From Adiantum capillus-veneris (lineage: Eukaryota > Streptophyta > Polypodiopsida > Polypodiales > Pteridaceae): a stretch of 64,000 bases of DNA. Each line of letters starts with the position of its first letter. The stretch's first letter is position 1. Made by a program: the position numbers and the translations under genes. Shown piece after piece: positions 23,556 to 34,980 of the stretch. The notes beneath the pieces were generated by a model. It made no database searches, was not told the DNA's origin, and worked only from the letters and a program-made list of their open reading frames with translations. Location of the stretch: NCBI GenBank assembly GCA_014529385.2, contig CM043963.1, positions 6,497,001 through 6,561,000 of the forward strand, in the 5' to 3' direction.

Positions 23556-24530
23556 TCTATGCTAGGTAACTTCACCACTCTTTTCATTGATGGTTATGAC
23601 AAGATCACAGGCATCAGAGTGGTGCAACACCGCATAAAACTCAAGGAAGGAAGTAAGCCTGTAGTGCAAAAGCTTAGAAGGATTGGGGTAGTTCAGCAAG
23701 AGGCATTGCTCAAAGAGGTAAGAAATTTACTACAGGCAGGTTTCATTTTCCCCATCAAAGACTCATAGTGGGTCTCTCAAGTGGTGGTCACGCCAAATAA
23801 GAATGGTAAGTGGAGAGTTTGTGTAGACTACAAACCTCTCAATGCAGCAACAAAGAGGGATCATTTTTCCCTCCTATTCCAAGACGAGATTCTCAACGAG
23901 GTAGCAGGTTATGAGCGCTACACATTATGTGATGGCTACTCATGCTACTTCCACATTAGCATTGCATAAGAAGACCAAAAAGACAACCTTCATAACACCA
24001 TGGGGATGTTTTGCATACAGAGTGATGCCTTTTGTCCTCACCAATGCTCCGGCCACATTCCAACGCTATGTAAATTTTTTCTTCCATCCATACTTTGGTA
24101 AGTCAATATGAGTTTTCATAGATGATTTTTGTATCTACAGCTCTCGCTCCCTCCACTTGAGCAAGGTCTAGGATGGCCTAGCTAGGCTGCAAGCCTTGGT
24201 TGGGCAGCTTAACGTAGATAAGTGTCACATTGGTGAAAGCAAGTTCACTCTTCTCACTCATGTAATTTCAACCAAAGGAATTGAAGCTGACCCAAGCAAG
24301 GTTCAAGCTTTACTTTCTTTTTCATCACCCACAATAGCTAAGCAATTGGTCTCTTTCCTTTAGAAGGTAAGGTATTTGAGCAGGTTTATTTACTTTCTCT
24401 CTCAAGTGGTTCTCCCTTTACCACAAGTCACCCATAGAGATGTCTTCCTGTGGAGCGAAGAAAATGAGCAACAATTTAGCAAAGTGAAACAGATCCTGGC
24501 TTCACTTCCCCGGCACCATTGCACCCCCTA
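23556..24530 (+). pseudogene. E6 reverse transcriptase
   Basis: Broken frames give H-R-I-K-L-K-E-G-S-K-P-V, V-V-T-P-N-K-N-G-K-W-R-V-C-V-D-Y, W-G-C-F-A-Y-R-V-M-P-F, and F-I-D-D-F-C-I-Y, where F-I-D-D stands for the polymerase Y-x-D-D. F-x-D-D-F is common in Tat elements. Later L-T-H-V-I-S-T-K-G-I-E-A-D-P matches the RT thumb. Stops at 23766, about 23967 and 24108 and several frameshifts show it is dead. Confidence 0.85.
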
Positions 24531-24931
24531 GATGGGATGAGCCATTTTATGTTAACCACAGTGTAGGAAGTGATACACTTGGGGCTGTACTAATGCAGAA
24601 GGACCCCCAAACCTCTTTAATGTGTCCTATCTACTTCTCTATTTGTGTCATGACCCCATCAAAAAAAGGATTCACCACAGTATAACACATGGTGCTTGCA
24701 TTGATGTTTGTCACTACAAAGTTCCACTCTTATCTATTGCCTAGACCTTTTGTAATTTCAACAATGGAAGAAGTCTTTTCGTATTATGTAATGCAACACA
24801 TGGATGTCTCATCTAGAATCTCCAAGTGGCTCATTAGATTACAAGAGTTCTATTACACTATGCAAGTGGAGAACTCCACAAGAGTTAGTCCAGGAGGTAT
24901 TCTTACTCATTGTCACTATGAAAAGAAGTAA
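24530..24931 (+). pseudogene. E6 RNase H (retroviral type)
   Basis: The frame 24689-24931 reads A-L-M-F-V-T-T-K-F-H-S-Y-L-L, then I-S-K-W-L-I-R-L-Q-E-F, the carboxy half of the usual gypsy RNase H. The amino half (24530-24690) is scattered across frames with many stops. Confidence 0.7.
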
Positions 24932-24964
24932 AAGGTCAACACAGGAGGCAAAGGAGAGACACCA

Positions 24965-25405
24965 ATGGTAGTTCCTAAGCTAGAAGGAGCTCACTCTCTT
25001 TTCTTTGATGGAGCTTACAAAAGGACAGTCGACCAAGCTACATCTGGCATCATCATTTTCAATGATCAAAGGGAAAAGGTCTTCTGTATTGAGCATCTAC
25101 TACACTCCCACTCCAAGAACAAAGCAGAGTACGTGGCTCTAATTCTTGGATTAGAACAATGTGTTTTGCAAGGGATTCTTCACCTAAATGTGTTTGGTGA
25201 TGCCATGCTCCTGATAAAGTAGATAAATGGCACTTGGATTTGTAAAAATCAAGTTTTTCTTGGCCAATTACGCCAAGTTAAGGATCTTTTAAGAAAGTTT
25301 GAAGCAGTGCAATTATTTCATGTCCCGAGGACAAAAAATCAAGAAGCAGATGCTCTAGCCAAGGAAAGAATACAAGATGTTCCCACAGGAGCAATCAAAA
25401 GCTAA
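24965..25405 (+). pseudogene. E6 second RNase H (archaeal type)
   Basis: The sequence reads L-F-F-D-G-A, then N-K-A-E-Y-V-A-L, V-F-G-D-A-M-L and E-A-D-A-L-A-K, so the acidic catalytic set D-E-D-D is visible in the usual spacing of the archaeal/plant-type RNase H fold. One TAG after M-L-L-I-K (25220-25222) interrupts an otherwise good domain. In Tat elements this extra domain is thought to assist or replace the first RNase H. Confidence 0.82.
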
Positions 25406-25599
25406 AGCTGTTCCTCTTTCAGGGTAACGATGCTATGCCTGATATCAACAGCTTCTTAGATACAGGAGAATGTCCTGAAGGGTATACCAAGTGACAGAAA
25501 CAATGTCTTGTCCAAAAGGCAACAAGATACCACCTTATAAATAGAACCTTGTACTGCAAGAGAAAAGACCATATTCTCATGCGAATGCCAATCTCTAGT

Positions 25600-26766
25600 G
25601 AAATCACGGAGGTGATCTGAAGTTGCCATGATGGTGTTTGAGGCGGCCATTTTGCTCTAGATATTACTAGCAGGAAGATTCTACAAGTAGGATTCTCTTG
25701 GATTAGTACGAATAGGGATGGGCATCATTGGTGTAAACCATGCAGAGATTGTCAAGTATCCAGTGATCAAACACTAACCTATGAGCCACAGACTCCTATC
25801 ATCTCATATGGCCCGTTTCAAAAGTGGGAAATAGAAGCAATTGGTCCTTTAATAAGGGTCCAGTCGGGTAAATTGTACATACTAGTTGGTGTAGACTTCA
25901 TGACCCGATGGGCAGAAGCAGCAGTCACCACACGCATTACAGCCCAAGAAGTGGCAAAGTTCATATTTGAGCACATTTTTTTCCGCTTTGGCACACCTCT
26001 AGAGATAATATCTAATAGAGGGCCAGGTTTCAGAGGCGACTTGGTGGGAGAATTGATGAAAAAGCTAGGCATCACATGTCGACACTCAACTCCGTACTAT
26101 CCATAGTGCAATGGTCTAGTAGAAAAGTTAAACGACATGATCTGTAAAGTCATCACAAAGTAGGTGAATAACCACACCAGTGATTGGGATAAGAATCTCA
26201 TGGCTGCTCTTTGGGCCTATCGCACTACATTCCAAACATCATTAGGTTTCACCTCTTTTCATCTGGTATATGGAAAAGAGACCATTCTACCCATCAAGGT
26301 GCATATAGCTACCTTGCGAGTCATGGCTAGTCAGTTTACAACACCCAATTTCCCATCTCCACAACCACATCTTGGATCTAGAAAGGCTCTAGCTATACAC
26401 AAAAGATACGATCAACTACTATACGACACACGCAGAATGACGCCGACTCACATTCAATCAAGGGCTTATGGAAAAGGGTATGAAGAAAGGCATGTTAGTA
26501 TTGAGATACGACAACAGATTTGACACTAGGAAAGATAAAAAGTTTCAGCCTAGATGGGAAGAGCCATTCATCCTCAAAAGGCTATACGCCAATGGTAGCT
26601 ACAAATCGATGGAGGCAAATGGTCGAATTCTTAAGACTAGAGTGAATGGATGGAGGCTCAAAAGGTACTTCTTATGGTTTGATCCGGAGATCATGATAGA
26701 GATTCCAGAGGAGGGAGAACCCTCTAACTCTACTGCTAGAGAATCAAAAGCAAAGCTAGAGGCATG
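25600..26766 (+). pseudogene. E6 integrase and carboxy tail
   Basis: A zinc-binding C-x-x-C (C-R-D-C-Q) precedes the core: G-V-D-F-M-T-R-W, then I-S-N-R-G-P-G-F, then N-G-L-V-E-K-L-N. The second catalytic Asp (expected S-D-R-G) is Asn, so strand transfer should be lost even without the stops. TAG codons at 26104 and 26161 split the core. The tail (26468-26764) has W-E-E-P-F-I-L-K-R and Y-K-S-M, a GPY/F-like region. Integrase would insert the cDNA in nuclear DNA. Confidence 0.85.
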
Positions 26767-26949
26767 AATGCCTCTAGACAGAAGGGGAGGGCTAATGATG
26801 GCCGGCTTTCAAAAGCCTTGGCAAATGGAACTAACCCCAATCGGGGGGAGCTTCATAATAATAATAATATTAAAAAAAACTTTTTTGCAGGCTATTGCCA
26901 CCCCCCCCTTTTTCCTTGCATTCAGAGAGGGGGCCGCCCCAGCTTGGAA

Positions 26950-27076
<127 letters not shown>

Positions 27077-27161
27077 CGTATGCAAGTGGCCGCCATCTCT
27101 CTCTCTCTCATCCATTATCGCCATGAAAAAAAAATATATCTTTCTCTCTTGCTCCCCCACC

Positions 27162-27192
27162 CTTACACACACCCACACCCACACACACACAC

Positions 27193-27256
<64 letters not shown>
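27162..27256. repeat. (CA)n followed by (CT)n microsatellite
   Basis: A CA-rich run (27162-27193) passes directly into about 31 CT repeats (27194-27256), 110 bp before the LINE ORF1 ATG. Confidence 0.95.
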
Positions 27257-27260
<4 letters not shown>

Positions 27261-27368
27261 GCAGCACAGCCAGTAGAAATAATTTCTCTTTCTCTTTCCA
27301 TACGCACGCACACACACACTAACAAACCCTCATACACACACACTCACCCTGATAATCTCTCTCTTGAG

Positions 27369-28058
27369 ATGCAAACAACACGTTTGATGCAACTTGAAGA
27401 GGAAGTCAAGGAATGTAAACGCTCTCTTGTGGACTTAAATGCTTTGAAGGAGCGGATGAGAAAAGTAGAGCATGACCATGTATTGAAAGAGGAGAAATTT
27501 GACACTATGAGCCGGGATGTATGTGACATGAAAAATGTATGCACAAACAAGTCTTGGGCTGATGTATGTGGTAGCAATGTGGTTTCTAATTCCTCACTCA
27601 TGCAAGCTATGGTTCAAACAAAGAATGTTGAGAATGTGGATGTGGAGGAGTTGAAGGAACGGGAGTGACGTTCCAAGAACATTGTTATTCGTGGAATTCA
27701 CGAAGAGAAGTTAGAGACACCTCCTTCTCTTGCCATTGTTATTGAAGATTTCTTCAAAACCCACTTTGGCATGTCCGGAGTTATGGTCTATGGAGCACAT
27801 AGAGTGGGGAAGCAAGGAGCTCCTCGCTCGGGAGAACAGCCAATTGTATGCACCATGCCGGATGAGACCAAGCGAAAGATTATCCTTAATAATAGTTGGA
27901 TCTATTTGAGGAATACAAAATGTTTTGTATGTGAAGATCGCACTATTAAGCAACAAAATATGCGTCGCAAGGCATATGAGGAAAAGAATAATAAAAATAA
28001 GGAGATCTCTCATGAAGAAAATGTGCCCAAGGAGGAGGCAAGTCTCTCAAGAAAATAG
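27369..28058 (+). pseudogene. LINE ORF1 (coiled coil, RNA-binding)
   Basis: The ATG at 27369 begins M-Q-T-T-R-L-M-Q-L-E-E-E-V-K, a heptad-like coiled coil to about residue 60. The second half has N-I-V-I-R-G-I-H-E, then A-H-R-V-G and Q-Q-N-M-R-R, the pattern of L1 ORF1 RNA-binding domains. The protein, about 230 codons, would coat LINE RNA. A TGA at 27666-27668 falls after E-E-L-K-E-R-E and the same frame continues for 130 codons, so a CGA to TGA change is likely. Upstream codons to 26895 are only translated CT repeats, so I take 27369 as the start. Confidence 0.8.
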
Positions 28059-29405
28059 GGATGCGTGACCTATGAGACCGAGTTACAATTGAAAATATGC
28101 TTTTGGAATTGTAATGGATACCCATGGAATGCGGGGGTTGGCATTGATGAACTAACAAGCAAATCCGATGTTGTACTTCTTGTTGAAACTTGGGAGCATG
28201 ATACACAAAGGATTAACGGCTTGGAGGATTACAATGTACATTTATTGATGTGGTCAAAGAATCTCAAGCAACGAAGAGGACAAGGAGGGGTAGCATGTAT
28301 GGTTAAGAAAGGATTGGAAGATTTTGTATCAATTGTGAAAGATGACAAGTATAAACGTTATGTATGGCTGAAAATTATGACACCAAAAAGAGCACCCATT
28401 TTTGTAGCTGGTTGCTACATTCCTCATCATGATTCTCCCTTTTATGCTTGCATGGATAGAGATCAACCATTTTCTGATTTGGAAGAGGACATTGCTTATT
28501 TCAAAGGTGAAGGTGATGTTATTGTATTTGGGGATATGAATGCCCGCACAAAAACATTGCAACATGATACTCAACAATTTGATATACCATACATTTCAAG
28601 GGAGTTGGAGGAAGTTCACTTGTATGATCGTACTTCAATGGATGAGAAAGAGCCGGATCACTATGGAAAGTTACTTTTACACATGTGTAATAGCACGGGT
28701 ATGCTCATTGCCAATGGTGTATCTTTGTGGAGTGGAACCAATGGACTTACATGTAGGAGACATAATGGGGATAGTGTGGTTGACTATATGCTACTCTCTG
28801 AAGCCATCATGTATCACATAAAGAGTTTTATGTTTGGTCAATGGACCCCGGAATCCAACCATCGCACCTTATGTATTGACCTTTCATGTGGAGAAGCAAC
28901 TAAGCATGATAGTCTCAGCCAAAGGAAAGAGAAGTTATCACTATGTATGGATTTCAAACGGGCACCAATGTACATTGAAATGGTTGAGAAAAAACTATGG
29001 ATGACAAAGCTTCAATGTGATGCACCATTGGAAACTAAATGGGAAGCTTTCAAGAAAGCTATTTGTTCTTGTGCGGAAGAATGCTTTGCCATAAAGCATC
29101 TCCATGGTATCAACAAAGATAGATCACGCAAAAGGTGGTTTGATAAAGAATGTCAAGATGCTCAAAAGTCCTTGATAAAGCTTGATGCAACTATGGACAA
29201 AGACAACTATCAAATTCATTTGCATACATACAAGGCATTGATTCAAAAGAAGAGAAGAAGATGGGAAGTAAAGCAACAAGAATTTCAAGTCCAAGAAAAG
29301 GCACATGCATGTGGAAGATTTTGGAGAAACTTGAGGGGCAAGCGGGTTGATAATTTTGCTAACTTGAGTCTAGTGGATATGTACACACATTGTAGGCAAT
29401 TATAG
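28059..29405 (+). pseudogene. LINE ORF2 amino part: APE endonuclease
   Basis: It follows ORF1 in the same frame after one TAG (28056-28058) and has no ATG before the endonuclease core. Motifs: F-W-N-C-N-G, V-E-T-W, V-F-G-D-M-N-A-R, V-V-D-Y-M-L-L and E-S-N-H-R-T-L. They correspond to the N, E, GDxN, D and xDH motifs of APE-type LINE endonucleases. The last has Asn for Asp, which may lower activity. The enzyme nicks target DNA to prime reverse transcription. A frameshift at about 29400 (TAG at 29403) separates it from the RT frame. Confidence 0.88.
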
Positions 29406-31456
29406 AGCAAGCAAATGCTGAAAAAATTCCATTTTATGGTTCACTCCCATGTATGCCCTCTTTTTTTACTATTGAGGATGTATGCGGTGGGCTTGAAAAG
29501 TTGGTCACTCGCAAAGCGGGAGATCTTCAAGGTATCAAGCCGGAGATGATCAAATGGACGGGAGATTTTACCCATGAGTGGATGTGTGATATGTTCAACC
29601 TTGCACTTCAACATGGTATGCCTTATGATTGGAGTACTAATTGGGTTAAGCCTTTGCATAAAGGAGGGGATGTAAAGAATGTAAGCAACTACCGGACTAT
29701 AATGATTGGGTCTCTTATGGAAAAGTTGTTTGGGTGCATAATGGAGATGAAATTGAGTGATTGGGCTGAAGAGAATGACAAGCGTGCAAAGGGACAAGCG
29801 GGTTTTCAACGATGCCATAGCACTATTGATCATCTTGTCACTCTTTGTGTTCTCATGGAGGAAAGTCGGTTGAAAGGCAAGCGATTGTATTGTTGTTTTG
29901 TGGACTTTAAGAAAGCCTTTGATATGATTCCACGTAACAATTTATGGAGAAGGATGGAAGAACTCCAAGTGCCAAGTGAGTTTATGCTTGCGGTTTCTCG
30001 AATCTATGAGAAGGTGATTTGTCAATTGCGCATGGGAAGAGAAATTTCAAAAAAATTTGTAAGCACTATTGGGGTTAAACAAGGATGTCCATTGTCACCA
30101 ACTCTCTTTGGTCTATGCATCGATCAATTGGAACAAATGGTAGTTGACTTTATGCAAGAAGAAGCCATTGAAGAGGTCACTATTTGCAATGAGGTAATCA
30201 TGCTTTTGTTGTATGCGGATGATGTAGTGCTTCTAGCACACACTTTAGAAGATGCACAAAAGCTTATGGTTGTCCTTGAGAACTTTTGCTTGCATAGTGG
30301 GCTGATTGTAAATGAATCCAAAACAAAGGTTATGCTTGTGAAAACCAACCATAAGGAGAAGCCATGCATTGTGTACAACAATGAGACACTTGAAGTTGTT
30401 GAGAGCTTTAAGTACCTTGGCCTTGAGGTTCCATCCAATCACAAGTGGCATGAATGTGCTATGCGTCGTTTGGAAGCGGGAAAGAGAGCATATTATGCAT
30501 TTGAGAACATGTGTAATGCGGGAAACATCAAGTGTTGGGTTCTCAAGAAGTATCTTTTTGATGCATTGGTGACACCGGTTCTTCTTTATGGAGTTGAAGT
30601 GTGGGGCGGGAGCATCTCAAAGTCTACTTGGAAAGAGTTTGAGAATGTCCAAAAGTGTTTTCTTACAAACTTTCTCCAAGTTAAGACACAAACACCATAT
30701 ATGCTCCTACTTCTTGAGTCGGGATCTCTTCCAATTGAGGTTATGGGCATGGAAAGGGTTGTGGAGTACATGATAAAGATGCGTCAAAACCCCTCACATC
30801 GACTTCCTACAATTGCATGGGAAGCAAGCAAAAAATTTCAAAAGACGCATAAAAGCAAGATCTTGAGCACGGGATGGATGCAAGACATAAAGAAGTGGTT
30901 TCGGAGATGGGATGCATTACACTTGCTACATGATGCTTCAATTGACTCTCAAGTGAATGAAGCTTTTCTACAACGCGAATGTATTACAGCTTGGGAGAAA
31001 TCCGGTGGGTCACGTTTCATACATTACACCACCTATATTGCCCCCAACTACAAAACCATGTTCTTCGCTGAGAGAGGAAACCGTACTCACACTTACATGC
31101 TTGAGCCTATTCCCTTGTCCGCGATACGCACTATTGCAGCGATTCGGCTTAGCTCCCATTTCCTTCGATGCGAGATAGGGCATTGGGGCAATGGAGAAGA
31201 GTCAAATCGATTGTGCACATTATGCTCATTGCAAGTTCGAGAGTTTGAGTACCACACACTACTAGAGTGCTCAGCTTTTGGTCACATCCGAACTTGCTTC
31301 TCTCACATTTTCAGCCATAACTTAGACCTACACACTTTCCTCTCCCAGCCAAAGTGTGGGCTCTCCATTGCGACTCTCATCACTACAATTTTGGAGCATC
31401 GAGAGTCACTCATCAGCCATACACATACTACATCACATGTAACTTTGGTCCCATAG
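29402..31456 (+). pseudogene. LINE ORF2 carboxy part: reverse transcriptase and zinc knuckle
   Basis: The RT frame is open from 29402, before its first ATG at 29453, so it is the shifted continuation of the endonuclease frame. Motifs in order: K-P-L-H-K-G-G, N-Y-R-T-I, C-F-V-D-F-K-K-A-F-D, G-V-K-Q-G-C-P-L-S-P and Y-A-D-D-V-V-L-L-A, an intact catalytic Y-A-D-D. A long carboxy region ends with C-T-L-C-S-L-Q-V-R-E-F-E-Y-H-T-L-L-E-C, a CCHC-type knuckle as in plant LINEs. Over 680 codons run without a stop, rare in this window. Confidence 0.92.
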
Positions 31457-31485
31457 GTCATATTTGACCTCCGAGGACGATAATA

Positions 31486-31488
31486 AAA

Positions 31489-31556
<68 letters not shown>

Positions 31557-31569
31557 AAAAATTCAGCCC

Positions 31570-31634
<65 letters not shown>

Positions 31635-31643
31635 AAAAATTCA

Positions 31644-31678
<35 letters not shown>

Positions 31679-31694
31679 ATAGCCCTCTCTCTTA

Positions 31695-31741
<47 letters not shown>

Positions 31742-31856
31742 AACACATACACAGACTCTCACCCTCACACACCTCACTGACCATCTCTCTCTCTCTCTCG
31801 TTCTGTGTCAATTTAAGAAATAAAAAAAATCAGCTCTCTCTCTCTCTCTCTTTATA

Positions 31857-31902
<46 letters not shown>

Positions 31903-31925
31903 ATACACACACACACACACAAGCA
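31486..31925. repeat. Compound CT / CA / poly-C microsatellite cluster
   Basis: CT tracts lie at about 31492-31553, 31580-31631, 31650-31674, 31834-31850 and 31859-31901, a poly-C run at 31567-31580, and CA tracts at 31697-31736 and 31907-31921. The unit tttcaaaaattcagcccc plus (CT)n occurs twice (31551, 31630), so a larger block has duplicated. It begins directly at the LINE 3' end. Confidence 0.95.
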
Positions 31926-32394
31926 CATATGTGTACACACTTATACAAACACCATGCATAAGCACATGCACATAGTCACATACACACCAACAACACATAC
32001 ACACGACACGCACAGGAAGCAAAATAAAGAGAATGGACATCGACGCATCGACAAACGGAACCATAACATGCGAGGGAGAAAAAAAATCAAGGAGTGATGC
32101 CGAAGGCATGCCCCATCCAGCATCGAAATCGACGAGAGTGCTACACAAACGCCCAGTAAAGACTTCGATTCACCGATATCTCATCCACGATGCATTTCCT
32201 CAGTAAACATCCGTAGGGTAATTCATTTTCCATTTTCCAAGACAAGATTTGTAAAAAAACCGTGTATATATTCCACCTCTCTCTAGGTGATGGTCATAGA
32301 GGCCCACCTAGGAGAAATATCATTTTCTTATTTCTCCCAAAAATAAAGCACCAGTCAACCATCTGAGAATAATACAATAATACCACTCGTTAGC
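31926..32394 (+). other. Non-coding region, possible E8 5' LTR remnant
   Basis: No gene is supported. A TATA-like gtgtatatattcc lies at about 32260, and the end at 32375-32394 (caataatac-c-actcgttagc) nearly repeats the sequence at the far end of E8 (36622-36641). The rest does not align by eye with the E8 3' LTR. Confidence 0.35.
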
Positions 32395-32855
32395 CCCCGT
32401 CTCTTGTGTTGCTTCTCCCCATCCCCCTCCTCTTCTCTCGCTCTTCGTGTATTGGCCATTGCTTGCAGAGGGTTTGCCTGCAGCTCGAAGGGTGCTACCA
32501 AGAGGGAAGATTAGGAGTGTTTTGTGAGTCAGAAAGGGTGAGTTGAGCAGTGTGGGTGCATTTGTGTTGTGTGTGTTTTTTGCAAGGTGTGAGGTAGTTG
32601 TTTTGTATGCGACAACGCAGTTGTTAGTGCAAATAAGCCAATTTGAAGGTGTTTCTTGAGAGGTAAGGGGTGCTGTGGAATCCCTGGGCTATAGAGTGGC
32701 AAATATTTTGTGTGCTGGGTGTGTTCCCTATTCCCCCTCTCCATCTTCGGGTGCCCCCATTGAGGAGCTGTCTGATGCTCCAATTTGAGGTTCGAAGTGG
32801 TGTTTTTTTGTCGACAAAGAGGTTGGCTGATGGTCGAGATATTTAATGGCCGAGT

Positions 32856-34850
32856 TTGAAGCTGACAGAGATGGTGGAGCCAGGTTTTGGCCCCATATTT
32901 ACGGGCGTGGAAGATCCCGAGGATTGGTTAGCAGATTTCGAATTATGGTTGGTGTCGATGAGTATATCGACGGATTCAAAAAGGTTACAGACGGTGTTGC
33001 TCTTGATGCGAGGACGAGCCAAGGTGTTGTTCGATGGCTTAGAGAGCAGTGATCGAGAATCATGGCAAAAGCTGTAGAGTCTGTTTCTGGAGTGGTTTCG
33101 AGAGGTGATTACGGAAGAAAAAGCCAGTGCAAAGCTGAAGGCGGTACACCATGATGTAAGTAAAGATTTCTCTATTTTCATTGAGCAATTTGAAGCTTGT
33201 TGGAAGCAGTTAGAGATTGATACTGGGGTCAAAAGCAATCAATCTTTGAAGTTGTCAAAGCTGTTAGAGTGCTTGCATCTGAGGATTAGAGAAAAGGTCG
33301 AAGATGGTGCGGATAGCTATGAAGACATGGTCTATCTGGCCAAGGTAAAGAGTAGAAAGGTGAAGCGGAAGCTGGAGTTGGGAATGCTAAAGCTAGCAGA
33401 TTGTATGCCTATTGTTGCGGAGGTAGCAAAGTGCTCTCCAACCAAAGGTGATTCCAATTGTGCAAAATGCAAGGCCTGTGGAGGTAAGACCTGCTATTGG
33501 TTATGTTTCTTAGAGAGTGCCGGGTTGTGATGTGCATGTGCCGAGGGTGGAAGAGCTTTTCAACGAGGAGAAGCTCCATGTTGAGGTGAACCAAGATGCA
33601 AAAGCAGTAGTAGATGTGGAGGTTCCAGTACGGGTTGAAGAGATAAAGCATGTTTTTGTTGAAAGTTTGCATGAAAAGGTAGCAGAATGCAATCGAGATG
33701 CAGATATCGAGGGTTCAAAAGCTGATGAAGAAAGTGAGCAAAGTTGTGGTGATGGTCAAGATTTTGTGGAGCAGCAAGTGGATGCAGATGCTGATATAGA
33801 GTCCGCATATGATTTCGATGTCGATGATGTTGATGATGATACAAGCTCGATTTGTTGGGAGACAAGTGAGGAGGATAGAGCGGATGAGTCCACATCCTAT
33901 GACAAAGAGATGGAATCTGATGAACCCAAACTGGTAAAGGTAAAGCTGCCCTCTTATATGTTTGATGATATGGTAATAGCACATGTGCAAGAAGAGCAGG
34001 GAACAGAGAAAACCGAGGTAGTTGATGAAATCCAAGAGGTGTGGTCTAGACCTACAGATGATGAAGTGCAGGTGAAGGTGGTGTCTGGTGCCATGCTAAT
34101 GGCTGTGCTGATGAAAGTAGCAGTGGAGTGTGCCATGGTGGTGCAACAGGTGCAGGATTTTGCCAAGGGTAATAAACCGGCCATGTCTATGGAGGAACTG
34201 GAGATGGATGCGGTAGAGAACGAGTTTCTCTCTTCCTTAGAGGAGCCTGGTGCAGCGATAGAAGAGGTGATTGAAGATCAGGAGACTGAAGCTGGACAGA
34301 AGGAAGTGCTGAGCGACCTTGAAGGGCCAATCGATGGGGTGAAGGGCTTGGTAACAGTGTAAGTGAGTTCGAAGATGAGGTGCAAGAGAGCATAAAGCCA
34401 CTACAAGAGATGCGTTCTATGGCATATGGAGGAGGTTCCCAAGATGTGTCCAAGATTTCAAAAGAGATATGCAACCCATGGTTGAAAGGTATGCTTGTAA
34501 GTGCAACTGTGCAGTATGTTATCCGTCAGATACGGGGTTCCTTTGAGAGGAACTCTACTTTACATGGCTGGGAGGGAGGGTCAGAAGTGTTGGTTCGTAC
34601 GGATGATGTGGTTACAGAGCCAGTTCTTTCGGTTGGTTCGAGTAATCTGTTTGCAGAGCCATGTAGGTTGATGAGGCAAGATGATTGCCGAAGAGGTGCT
34701 AAAGTGCTATGGGCCTTTTGTGTGCATGGATGGCTACGTGCTTGGGTAGGGCACTATTGGAGATTTTTGGAGATGGATGAAAGTGAACAGAGCCATGTGT
34801 TTGATCCAGGTGGAAGCTATGTGATGCAGGGGGTGGGGCAACCCACTTGA
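32856..34850 (+). pseudogene. E8 gag-like / acidic / FDPG polyprotein
   Basis: The amino part from the ATG at 32856 reads F-T-G-V-E-D-P-E-D-W-L-A-D-F-E-L-W, a retrotransposon gag signature, then a TAG at 33075 (Q to stop likely) in an open frame to 33530. A frame change leads to the acidic part (33520-34362, with runs such as D-F-D-V-D-D-V-D-D-D). A second, opposite change at about 34360 returns to the gag frame for the tail (to 34850), which holds H-G-W-L-R-A-W-V and ends with V-F-D-P-G-G-S-Y. Total about 665 codons, close to 644 in E5. A Cys-rich patch (C-A-K-C-K-A-C-G-G-K-T-C) near 33460 may be a degenerate knuckle. Confidence 0.62.
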
Positions 34851-34970
34851 AGGTTTGATAATAGGATGCAATAAAACAGTGTACATATGGTTTTAGTTTT
34901 CTCATAGTGTGTGACAGGTTTTGCAGTTTCTAGTGGAATAAAGCTTTTACGTGGTTGAGCATGAATGCTC

Positions 34971-34980
34971 AACAGGGGGG
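34971..34980 (+). other. E8 polypurine tract
   Basis: AACAGGGGGG is followed at once by TGGGCAATG, a plausible LTR start, 120 bp after the polyprotein stop. Confidence 0.55.

Larger units (their letters stand above)
23104..26766 (+). mobile_element. E6: Tat-type Ty3/gypsy with dual RNase H, 5' truncated
   Basis: Plus-strand order: protease end, RT, RNase H, an archaeal-type RNase H, integrase and carboxy tail. A second RNase H before integrase is a known mark of the plant Tat lineage. Gag and the 5' LTR are missing where R2 abuts. A G-rich stretch at 26776-26790 (acagaaggggaggg) may be the polypurine tract, but the 3' LTR could not be confirmed. Stops and frameshifts are frequent. Confidence 0.88.
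27369..31490 (+). mobile_element. E7: non-LTR retrotransposon (LINE), nearly intact
   Basis: It carries ORF1 with coiled coil and an L1-type RNA-binding region, then an APE-type endonuclease, reverse transcriptase and a C-terminal zinc knuckle. Lesions are few: one TGA in ORF1 and one frameshift between endonuclease and RT. That marks a younger insertion than its neighbours. The 3' end has a short UTR ending in ataataaaatc followed by (TC)n, not poly-A. No target-site duplication could be fixed because both sides are CT/CA repeats. Confidence 0.9.

Noticed and set aside
28065-29405. The short reverse-strand and shifted ORFs across the LINE, gypsy and copia genes
   Set aside because: They are shadows of the coding frames and have no motifs of their own.
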